Source of the DNA: Agapetus fuscipes
Lineage: Eukaryota; Arthropoda; Insecta; Trichoptera; Glossosomatidae
Reading direction: 5' to 3'
Length of the DNA: 64,000 bases
Assembly (NCBI GenBank): GCA_951799405.1
Contig: OX637346.1
Location: 8,021,215-8,085,214, forward strand
Translations under genes and position numbers: made by a program
Shown here: positions 55,926-64,000 of the stretch, in pieces
Layout of the letters: each line of letters starts with the position of its first letter
Position numbering within the stretch: the stretch's first letter is position 1
Notes under the pieces: generated by a model
Seen by the model: only the letters and a program-made list of their open reading frames with translations
Told to the model about the DNA's origin: nothing
Database searches by the model: none

Positions 55926-56058
55926 TTGCAAAGATATATTAACATTCTGATCCACATCAAATGCATGCTTACAAGCAAACACATGTAAAACGAGGTCCGT
56001 GCATTTAAAAAAGCCAACAAAGTTGTAACATTACATGACCGGCATGCTTGTGAAAAGG
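55926..56058 (-). mobile_element. GATTA-tail retroposon fragment (duplication copy 2)
   Basis: Identical on reading to 55048-55180, offset by 878 bp. Confidence 0.65.
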
Positions 56059-56123
56059 CAAAGTAATATTGAGTTATGGGTTACTAAGGACCGTAGTCCC
56101 ATACAACAGTGACGTTTGCCCAA

Positions 56124-56423
56124 ACGCAAAAGCCATTAATCTACACATATAGTGCAACTTCTTGCCGCGTGTGGCAAGTAGAACCTATTTATTTTTACAG
56201 GCCTTAACGCCAACCGCTCCAATTGCAGTGGGGGTTTCCCAACTGCTGAAGGGGCTGGTACTCATTTCTTGTGAAGGCTGACTAAGCCTAGCGGGTATTT
56301 TATTTTGGGGCTTGAAATAAATAACGAAACGGGAAATCATTTCTGACACCCTCGGTAGGGTTCGAATCCGGACATGGCATGGAATGCAAGCACTCTACCA
56401 ACTGAGCTATCGACCGGACTGCC
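56124..56423 (-). mobile_element. tRNA SINE family 1 (duplication copy 2)
   Basis: Identical on reading to 55246-55545, offset by 878 bp. Confidence 0.88.
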
Positions 56424-56507
56424 CGCTGAGAACAAAGTTCTAATTTCGAATGTTGTGCAAAGTCCATCGTTTCAATTCATATATTGCTTGTTTATAGTTA
56501 TGTCTAC

Positions 56508-56944
56508 TCGGTTAGATATCATGAAATAGTCCGACATCTTCTTTGTTCACATCTCTCCCTGCGGTTCTCACAGGCCGGTACAGTTTCGCGCGCAATCTCC
56601 CGCATTGTCCACCTCGAGGCGAATCTTTGCCATCTCCTCGCCTTTTATAGCGCTACTTATTGCCGCGTGTAAGTTCTTATGTCATTCGTGCCGCTAGATA
56701 TGATCGGGGGAGCATAACAGTGGGAGAGGAGTCCATTTCCAGCCATTACCCGCTCACATAATGGGCACAAGAGCCGGCGGCACTCTCGCAGCTTGTCCCA
56801 GCAGCGCATTCTGAGCTCCTCATGCAAGATATAACACAGTGGGTAGTATTGCTTCCAATGCAATGCCAGAAACAAGGGGTTTTAAATGCAGATCCACACA
56901 TACACTTACTTTTTGAATAACTGAGATTGGCAAACATACCCCCC
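56508..56944. other. Moderate-GC stretch, unassigned
   Basis: 56508-56900 is less AT-rich than its neighbours. A 72-codon minus frame (56657-56875) has a cysteine-rich part (RECRRLLCPLCERVMAGNG), but I recognise no family. It may be a decayed transposon or an exon fragment. Confidence 0.4.
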
Positions 56945-57115
56945 GGGCTGTAAGTCTCATCAACACGGTAATTCTTACCTACTGAAAATCTGTAATATTT
57001 GTATGAAGACCTGTCAATTCCAAGATGGCCGCAAGTGAACAGCTGATTAGTCTTCATCCAAATATTACAGATATTCGGTAGGTAAGAATTACCGTTGTGA
57101 TGAGACTTCCAGCCC
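56945..57115. repeat. Palindromic MITE, about 66-bp arms
   Basis: GGGCTGTAAGTCTCATCAAC ... on the left is mirrored by the reverse complement GGGCTGGAAGTCTCATCACA ... on the right, with a few mismatches over about 66 bp. The centre is about 40 bp and contains CAAGATGGCCGCAAGTGAAC. No clear target duplication was found. Confidence 0.85.
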
Positions 57116-57371
57116 AGTGCATGTTTGGCTTATCGACTATTTGATTCAAAGATGAATGAAATTGTCTTAAGAATCATATTCTACACAATCTGAACTAAGA
57201 AAAAAATGTACGTCACGATAATGTGAGAGTTGTTTTAAATATTTAAAATTATGATATCAATATCCAGTATTTATAAGACGTATTGGTTCAGTACACATAC
57301 ATACATTGGTCATGTGAAATTACCTCTGTTGGAGATAAGGCAATAAAGCACTAAGGGGACTTTTAAAGTCA
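57116..57371. repeat. Unassigned repeat related to 51.5-51.7 kb
   Basis: GCATGTTTGGCTTATCGACT also resembles 42835-42855, just upstream of the RTE-like LINE frame, and 57150-57340 resembles 51540-51695. It is probably a fragment of the same element type. Confidence 0.55.
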
Positions 57372-57600
57372 GTCTGGTCGATAGCTCAATTGTTAATGTT
57401 TGTATTCCATGCCGAGAGCTTGGGGGATCGAGCTTCACCGAGGGTGTCAGATATAACGTTTCGGTGTTTATTTCAAACCCAAAATAAAATACCGACAAGG
57501 GTTAAATAAGTTCCACTCGCCACACGCGATCCCGGCGGATAAAACGCATCAATAATTTGTACTACATGTGTAGCTTAGTTACATCACGTTTACATTACAG
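57372..57600 (+). mobile_element. tRNA SINE family 1, decayed
   Basis: Head TGGTCGATAGCTCAATTGTT, CCATGCCGAGAGCTTGG, CACCGAGGGTGTCAG, CCAAAATAAAATACCGACAA and 3' end CATGTGTAGCTTAGTTAC are recognisable. The part between TACCGACAAGG and the CGCCACACGCG end is deleted. Confidence 0.85.
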
Positions 57601-57690
57601 TCAAGCTTAACAGCGTAGGTATATCAGAGTCACTCGTGGTAGACACTCTTATTCACAAAAAAATACAACTAGTACTTTTTTTTTAAATAA

Positions 57691-57825
57691 AGAAGAGCTT
57701 GTTTTTCTCAGCCCAAGCTGCTAATGCATCTAAATCATCTTGTAGATTTATGCAGTCGCAAATATCTGTGTAAACCTTCAAATCGTCTGCATAAAGAAGA
57801 CAAGAGCTGTACTTAGGCCAATGGC
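57691..57825 (-). pseudogene. Reverse transcriptase scrap (Jockey/CR1-like LINE)
   Basis: The minus strand reads YSSCLLYADDLKVYTDICDC then INLQDDLDALAAWAEKNKLF without stops. The catalytic YADD with DLK following and the 'LQ.DLD.L..W...N.L' helix are typical of LINE reverse transcriptases of the Jockey/CR1 group. It differs from both other LINEs in the window, so this is a third LINE lineage. Only about 45 codons remain. Confidence 0.8.
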
Positions 57826-58867
57826 CAAACTTGTAATGCTATGCGAGAAATCAGTAGTTTCAATTACAAATTTAATCAAAGCTATGATTAAACCTATTCT
57901 TATGCGACGCTTCGTAGCAGTTGTAGATTACTTTTTGAATACCGGTAACAATAAGCTACAAAATCGTCCAGAACCTGAAGCGCTATTCTGCAAAAAAAAT
58001 TACGACCGGCGACGAGATAGCGATTCGTGTCTAAAAATAAGGTGTACTGTGATTTTTTTTATCCATGGAGTTTTCGCAAGCGCTAGCAAGCTCCGACTTG
58101 GATTGATATCCAAAGTGTAAGGAATTTAGCTGAAAAGCGCTTCTGGAGCTTTTTGCTATGGTTACTCTCCTCTACATCATTTCACAAGACGTAATTATGT
58201 TATTTTAAGACCATTCACACATAATCCCATATTTCTTTCACGCACAAAGCCCAACTTTCATCTCAAGATAGTGTTAATTTGACCACTCAGTACGGAATAA
58301 TGCCAACAATAGTTGCAACAGATCTTAAAGAGCGATGGGGAAACGTGTTAGAATCGGCCCGCCACAGATACAGTACACCATTTATAAAACAATACAAGTG
58401 TATGTAATCTGAAACGCTCACGAGATGCGTTTATTAAAATTTCATACATTTTACACCATAAAGTCTTCTTTTTGAGGTATGTATATGCAAGTAGAAAAGT
58501 CGTATCAATACAGACGACAGTGGGGAGAAGAGAACAAAGCTGTTTATCCCATACGAGTAACTCTCACTAAAGTATAAAACTCAAACATAATATTCAAACC
58601 AATAAAATGCATTGAAACGAAAACATCGCAACTAGTGAACGTTTTCTTTTCCATATATTTTTTGTAAAACGCGAACGCTAAGTTTTCATACTTGTGGTAT
58701 AGGCGTCCTAAAAGCGCTCGGGGGCTTTTACTGCATAGGTAGGAAAGCGAAGACAAGTATTTATAAGGAAATTGTAAAAGTGTATCATTAATTGAAAGTA
58801 AATCAAACATGAAAGGGCTATGGAATCACTTACACGAAACTTCGTGAGCTCGTAAATTACAGGGAGG
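57826..58867. other. No gene seen
   Basis: A 99-codon plus frame (57821-58120) and an 88-codon minus frame (58544-58810) show no motif. Sequence moderately AT-rich. Confidence 0.45.
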
Positions 58868-59005
58868 TTTATTTGTTAGCAGCTTCCTTGGTACATTTTT
58901 TTAAGAATCCTGTGCGAGAAACTCTCAAGATGTCTAATAATTTGGAGGTCTTTGACACTTGTTGGTGTGCCGTAGACGTTTTTGTGTTGGTGACATAGCA
59001 ATTGA
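58868..59005 (-). mobile_element. SINE family 2 poly-A-type tail, orphan
   Basis: The plus strand reads TTTTTTTAAGAATCCTGTGC, GAGAAACTCTCAAGATGTCT and GACACTTGTTG. In reverse this matches the 3' end of the SINE at 23180-23504 (ACAAGTGTCATAGAC ... GCACAGGATTTCTTAAAA). No tRNA head was seen, so it is either a 5'-truncated SINE or the end of the LINE that donated this tail. Confidence 0.65.
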
Positions 59006-59149
59006 TGCCTCGATTTTTTTTAAAGATATAATTAGTTTTATTAGCGTTTATTTGTTATATTTTGCAAAAACCATTACATGATCTGACGTCCCATAATAAA
59101 TCTCTATTTGCCATTAACCATGAAGTTTTAAAAGTATATACCGGTTTAT

Positions 59150-59413
59150 GTATATCTATAATCTATCTATAATCTAAGTTGCACAGATATATAACATTTA
59201 AGACTCATATTAAATGCATTTCTTTAAGCAGAAACGTATAAGTTCACGCTTACACATGTTGCATGTGGACTTACAACATAAAAACCTTATCTTAAATGTA
59301 CATAAGCCCTGCAACTCTTAACATACCTTCAATGAAACAGGGGTGGCATTTGTAAAGTAAACCACTTTTTATAGTATTGGTGGTAAGCCTCATACCAATC
59401 TATAAGTCAAGAA
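59150..59413 (-). mobile_element. GATTA-tail retroposon, near full length
   Basis: The reverse copy runs from ATCTATAATCTATCTATAAT to CAATCTATAAGTCAAGAAAC, with ACATAAGCCCTGCAACTCTT inside. Confidence 0.84.
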
Positions 59414-61209
59414 ACTTACTTGTATATTTTAATTATCAACTTAACTCCGCCCATTTCCTACTAATTATATCTCCTTACATTGATTTATGAACATTTAAAA
59501 ATGTATCGTTTGTAATTTGTAAAGGTTGATAGAACCTGATTCATCTATCCATACACGCAAACTTATATAATCTCTTTTTACTTTCATTCTCGAGATATGG
59601 AAGTCACCGTTGTTTGCTCTGAATACTTCTCTACACGCCCATCACGAGAGCCTGTTCTCCAACTTTAAAATGTATACAATCTAAAACAGAGCTTCCATTG
59701 CACGTTTAAGTTTCCGTACATTTTTGGTATAAGGCTACAGTTTACTTTGAGTTGAAACTCTTATACTTCCTGCAGATTATACGTAATACCGTATCATTTA
59801 GAGATAAAGCTTGCTATATGAGGTAAGACCTTTTCTGGTCTACAGAAAGTTCTAATACAGTGTTAGTCATTTTATGAGTGAATTATTGCCGTTGAAATAA
59901 AACGCGTTGCTTGGTTATTAATAGGATTTTTTATGGCGATGCTTGACATGTCTATTGCTAAGCCCTTGTAAGGTGTATTTACTATTTACTAAGAGAATGA
60001 CATTTTCCGTTGATTATCATCATTGTGGACTATGGGAAAATTATCGATACATTCATCATAGATTTCTAATGTGTACATTTTTTAAATACTCTGTCTACGC
60101 AGAGTAAGACTTTTTCTTGGAGTTTAACAAATCGCCACCTTAAAGGTACAACTGAATGTACTGAAGTACTTATTTACTGATTTGAGAAACATTGGATAAA
60201 ACATTTTATTGGGGGTAACATCTCATAGTTAGTGAACTAATTATAAGGAAGTACTGATGAATAACTTGTAAACTACAGGAGTTTACAATTACTTAGTGTT
60301 TTCTCTCGTAGAAAATAGGAAAAAACGGTGCATTATTCTAAGAAACCCATGTTAGCTTAATATGTCACTTATTCAGTTTGGCCTCTAAGGTATCATAATA
60401 TTAATGCAATCAACAAGTTTTTGAAATATAAAATGGTGAACATAGATTGACAATTTCCATGGTACTGTTTTTCAATCACCTAGGTTAGGTTATTTCATAT
60501 CTATTGGGCCTAAAGTTTGATTTTTTTCCGACAGAAGTAACATTAAGGTTTTACGCATGTAATAAATGTAACCTTAGCTATCAATTACAAAACATAAGTT
60601 CGCATACCCAACCAAGTGTTGTCACTTTATTTTTGTACATGGAGTGTGACGAATCCATTGTCTTTATCCAAAATATAAATTAGCAATAAAATAAGGCTTT
60701 TGTGGTTAGGCTTTTTATTCAACAGTGTCCAATTTATTCACATTCATTTATTTATATTCAAATTGAAGAAAAAAAACTTGCCCACAATAATTTATTTTGC
60801 GTATGCGTATACTTTCTAAAATTAAATAAATAAAAAGTTTAGATAACAAGATGAAATAATAAAACTAATTCTATTCAGATCTCATAAATTCATTCTAAAC
60901 AACGAGGTTCCGAGCCTATTATTTATTTTGAGGTGTAGAACAAAAAAAAATCTTTTCATCCCACAGCCAACGATCCGACAAAGAGCTCAGTTATCGATCT
61001 GTCTTTGTTTTTGTATCGCACAGTGAAAGTAATTTATACATTTCTGATCGAGAGATGCCAAACGTAAAAATATCTGCATTTTTTGTGATCAATATCGCGC
61101 GGTGGGAGAGATTACATCTATGTAGGGAATTTCTTTATTCAAAAGTCACTCAAAGGCGTTAGGAAATCACCTCTGTATCTTTCTGTTGCCTTATTAAGTA
61201 TCATTCTTT
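59414..61209. other. AT-rich desert
   Basis: No gene seen. 60352-60400 resembles 28841-28880. Nothing else was assigned. Confidence 0.5.
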
Positions 61210-61570
61210 TACCCCCGTATTCACGATCAAAACTGGCACTTCCTTAAGGGCAAGCTAGCGCTTAGATTGGGGAAATTCATTTCAAGAACAATACTTAAGG
61301 TAAAATTAGCGCTTAAGCGCTCCAAAAACTAGCACTCAGGTAAGTAAGGTCGACACGTATATTAACCAACGCTTAAGCGCTGTCAAAATATTCCGTCATA
61401 TTTCATTGTTATCACATTTTTTGTTTGATTGTGAATTTACATGAAAAAATGAATTCTTTCTATAAACATGATTTTTACGAGTGTATTAACATTGTTTTGA
61501 CGAGTTCATTTACATTGCTTGACCATCAGAATTGGGTTTGTTCTCCGGTATGGTCTAGGACCATACTGCA

Positions 61571-61792
61571 ATGACAGATGAACTGTCAAAATATTCCGCC
61601 GCATTTCATCAGCACATTTTTTGTTTGGTTGTGAATTATTTACATAAAATAATGAATTCTTTCGATACAGTTGACTTCAACGAGAATAATAACATTGTTT
61701 TGTTCAGAAATAGTGTCTCAAGAAAATATATCAGAGACTGTAAAGACCCATTTACGTATTACGAAGAGGAAGAATTTAGAAGACGTTTTTGA
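61571..61792 (+). pseudogene. Harbinger transposase N-terminal fragment
   Basis: The 73-codon frame ends KYIRDCKDPFTYYEEEEFRR-RF-stop. The D-P-x-x-x-Y-x-x-E-E-F-x-R-R-F motif is the standard opening of Harbinger transposases (the 'NPFE.Y.D.EF..RFR' region). The stop directly after RRF ends it. The region 61381-61505 upstream is a second, more decayed copy of the same N-terminus. Confidence 0.7.
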
Positions 61793-61842
61793 TTGAAAAA
61801 ATGCGTCGTTCTGTATACAGTTTTTCCGTTGCTCATTGAGGG

Positions 61843-61966
61843 TTGCAAAGCCAACGATTTCTTCGATCTGTTATTTTATCTTCTATTACAGGTTTTTCTT
61901 TAATCAGAGCCACCAGCAGCTCCTTTTCCGCTGGAGAAAACAACATCTTTTTGGCGCTGAAATCGA
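61843..61966 (-). pseudogene. Myb/SANT-like DNA-binding relic of Harbinger
   Basis: The minus strand reads FSAKKMLFSPAEKELLVALI then KEKPVIEDKITDRR. 'F(S/T)P-E-KELL--L(V/I)-K---IIE-K-TD' is the first helix-turn-helix of the Myb/SANT-like protein encoded beside Harbinger transposases, which guides transposase to DNA and the nucleus. Only about 40 codons survive. Confidence 0.72.
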
Positions 61967-62372
61967 TCAAAACACTTTACATTGGATATTACATAAATGT
62001 ATTTTTAAAAACTAATAGAAATTGTACACAAACAAATTCGTACGTACGGTTTACTTAAATTAGTAATTGCGTTATACGTACTTATTTGTTGTCAAGTTTT
62101 ATGCAAAGCTGATATGACATTGAAATTTGAAAGAGGCGGCAATGATAAGAGTGAAGTACGCCGAATATCGGTCGGAAGGTACTGACCAATTACAGAGCTG
62201 GGTTTTTTCGAGAGCCAATGACAAACCCGTGCGTCTCCTGGGGGTTGGGCACTACGTTGATTACTGCTTGAGTGTTCTTTGTGAAACAAAACGCTCCAGA
62301 ATGTCGACCCTTGAGTAAGTGTAGCGCTTGAGTAAGGCACTTAAATCAGTTTTGATCGTGAATACGGGGGTA

Positions 62373-62654
62373 TCATAGAGTAATAATCTCTATGATTAGT
62401 ATCTATAATGAAATCAGAATATTTGTGATGTCACCTGGCCGGGGTAGACGCAGAATAGAGAGTTATAATTTCAATACAATATTGTGTAGACAGTTTTAAA
62501 ATAAATTAAAGTGCACCGAACTGCATTAAGCATTTCCGCCAAGTGTGCTGACAGTGCTGTGAACGACAAAAATCCAGGATTACTGGGAATATTTTTTTAT
62601 TCACCATGGGTGACGTTACATAGCCGAGGGATATTTTGAATGTTTGGAGTTCAT
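62373..62654. other. No gene seen
   Basis: Unassigned sequence directly right of the Harbinger-like element. Confidence 0.4.
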
Positions 62655-62790
62655 TTAAGTGGCAAAGTAATATTAACATTTAAGACTTATATCTCATGCC
62701 TGCTCACAATTTAACGCGTGGAAGTTTGTGCTTAAACATGTTGTACCTACGTGTAATTACAAAATTTATTCTAAGCCTGAAATAATTGTT
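62655..62790 (-). mobile_element. GATTA-tail retroposon fragment
   Basis: GTAATATTAACATTTAAGAC, CATGCCTGCTCACAA, GTGCTTAAACATGTTGTACC and TTCTAAGCCTGAAAT match the 3' half of the family in reverse. Confidence 0.7.
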
Positions 62791-63109
62791 TTAATCTATA
62801 AAAGAGTTTAAATATACAAATTTAAAAGCCTTAACCGGCAACACTACAAATCAAAAGCAGTTTTTTCGATCCTTGTAGGTATAGTTCTCTCATTTCATGC
62901 AGAGTTATAATCTTTTTCGATTGTTTTATATTATGAAAATTACATTAAAGCCAATTGAGAGTGAAACGCTTACACATTGTATTAGAACTCATAAAACTGG
63001 TAAACGAAACTATTGAATAATAATAGTATTTACTTTGACTTATAGTTAAACTGGTTTTAAAGCTGGTTTCAGTATTTTTATAAACACACACGCAAAGGAC
63101 AAAGCTTAG
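62791..63109. other. No gene seen
   Basis: AT-rich. An 80-codon minus frame (62945-63187) has no motif. Confidence 0.4.
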
Positions 63110-63435
63110 ACCACATTTGTTTCCCGAGTACAAAACATTGTGTAAATAGTAAATACTCAAACAGGAAAATGTATGAAAACTTACCACTCACACTAGATGT
63201 CATTTTATATCTTCAATATAAATTAATATTTACGCGATGGATGCGTATTTACGCAGTGTTTTACACTCGGGATACTGGGCGTTGTGAAATTACCTTAGAA
63301 GGTGTGCTGGCTTTGTTACGGGTGCTAGAACCGCATTTGTACAAAATAATCCAGAAATCTGAGTTTGTTATCTGTACCCCTAGTAAAAAGCATTGCGTAA
63401 ATTCTCCACCATTTTGTAAATATAAAGTGTATGGA
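63110..63435. repeat. Cluster of a TTTACGCAATG...CTCGGGGTAC motif, both orientations
   Basis: The motif appears forward at about 63247-63283 (ATTTACGCAGTGTTTTACAC then TCGGGATAC) and reversed at about 63117-63165 and 63396-63425. It is shared with 53.39-53.67 kb. The inverted arrangement suggests a fold-back element family. A 152-codon plus frame (63169-63627) runs across it but contains no recognisable domain. Confidence 0.6.
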
Positions 63436-63754
63436 AGATACAATAGCACCCCCAGCGAGATTTTCTTTCACACAATTTTTCTTTTTACGCGGTATTGGGG
63501 ATTTTTTACCATTAGTCACCTACCTAAAGTTCCATTTGTCTGTATGGAATGCTCGCCACTGAATATTAAAGTCAAACGGTGTTATTTACACACAGAAAAT
63601 CTATGGCTCAACCGCCACTTAACGTGAATTTTCAGTAGAAAAAAACCATGACTCAGCTATGGATCAAATTTGTTGTGAATGACCCTGAAAGAGTTTGAGA
63701 CAAAGCTTTAGCTGTTGCTTGCTATTTTCTTACTAGGATAAAAGCTCTGAAACT

Positions 63755-63858
63755 GTATTGGGTCTTGATTGAGCATTTGCGCTTACTATAGTGACGACTA
63801 AGCTTGAAGAGGGCTTGTGAGGTGTGATTCACACAAAAACAGAGCTCACCAAATAAAT
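63755..63858 (+). mobile_element. tRNA SINE family 2, 3' half with L2-type tail
   Basis: TTGGGTCTTGATTGAGCATT, ATAGTGACGACTAAGC, then AGAGGGCTTGTGAGGTGTGA and TTCACACAAAAACAGAGCTC. The head is lost. It is the third copy carrying the LINE-type end. Confidence 0.85.
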
Positions 63859-64000
63859 CAACATAACATAAATTCATTTCCCACGAAGATTTGAAAATCT
63901 TAACCTGCCACAGCATCCTACTGTTTTATTGTAATTGATTTACTGTAACAAGCGCAAGAAGAAAACGAAGATTTCCTAACGGTGATGAAACACCGCTTTC
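63859..64000. other. No gene seen
   Basis: Window edge; nothing recognised. Confidence 0.4.

Larger units (their letters stand above)
54752..56507 (+). repeat. 878-bp tandem duplication
   Basis: 54752-55629 is repeated at 55630-56507. Comparing the two line by line I see no difference. The unit starts AAATCATTAAATAGTGATTA and ends GCTTGTTTATAGTTATGTCTAC-type sequence at the junction. It contains one minus-strand GATTA-retroposon fragment and one minus-strand SINE family 1 copy, so it happened after both inserted. CTCGG occurs just outside the left edge and across the right edge. Confidence 0.97.
61210..62372. mobile_element. Harbinger-like DNA transposon, 1.16 kb, decayed
   Basis: Perfect 26-bp terminal inverted repeats lie at 61210-61235 and 62347-62372 (starting TACCCCCGTATTCACGATCA). 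Inside are two coding relics in convergent orientation: the start of a Harbinger transposase (plus) and a Myb/SANT-like protein (minus), the usual pair of PIF/Harbinger elements. A segment of about 125 bp is duplicated internally (61381-61505 and 61584-61705). The catalytic DDE part is missing. I could not settle the target duplication (TTA on the left, TAT on the right). Confidence 0.87.

Noticed and set aside
63169..63627. 152-codon plus-strand gene
   Set aside because: It runs through repeated inverted motifs shared with 53 kb and shows no domain.

Overview
The window looks like AT-rich insect nuclear DNA, most likely from a moth or butterfly. This is an inference from the base composition, scattered runs of the TAGGTACCTA type, a BEL/Pao element and tRNA-headed SINEs; no host gene settles the species. 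I find no convincing host coding exon, true tRNA or rRNA gene, or CRISPR array. The stretch reads as an intergenic or intronic desert built from layers of transposable elements, and almost everything recognisable is mobile DNA or its debris.

Layout. 1-2.1 kb: a fold-back element, two copies of a short retroposon with a GATTA-type tail, and a LINE relic. 4.6-6.0 kb: a 5'-truncated L2/Daphne-like LINE with an open 320-codon reverse-transcriptase fragment on the minus strand, next to a truncated tRNA SINE. 13.4-16.5 kb: two hAT transposons, each with perfect 8-bp target duplications; the second carries a nested 145-bp Harbinger-type MITE. 17.9-31.8 kb: LINE relics, GATTA-tail retroposons (one inserted inside another), SINEs, a 96-bp-arm fold-back, and a Charlie-like hAT that was itself hit by a 5'-truncated RTE-like LINE. 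33.6-43.7 kb: more SINEs and an RTE-like LINE end. 43.7-50.9 kb: a BEL/Pao LTR retrotransposon with LTRs that look identical and a broken integrase, inserted in the GATTA tail of a retroposon. 54.8-56.5 kb: a perfect-looking 878-bp tandem duplication. 61.2-62.4 kb: a Harbinger-like transposon with relics of both of its genes.

How the parts work together. Two partnerships between self-moving and borrowed elements can be read directly. (1) The SINE with the GGTCCGTAGCTCAG head ends, in three copies, with the same 3' segment as the L2-like LINE at 4.6-5.7 kb, so that LINE type probably supplied its reverse transcriptase. A second tail (poly-A type) occurs on the same SINE head. (2) The abundant GATTA-tail retroposon (about 21 copies or fragments) is also the 3' end of an RTE-like LINE in two loci, and target duplications show that it moves by retroposition. 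The BEL element then used the GATTA tail as its own landing site. Several layers can be dated relative to one another from these nestings.
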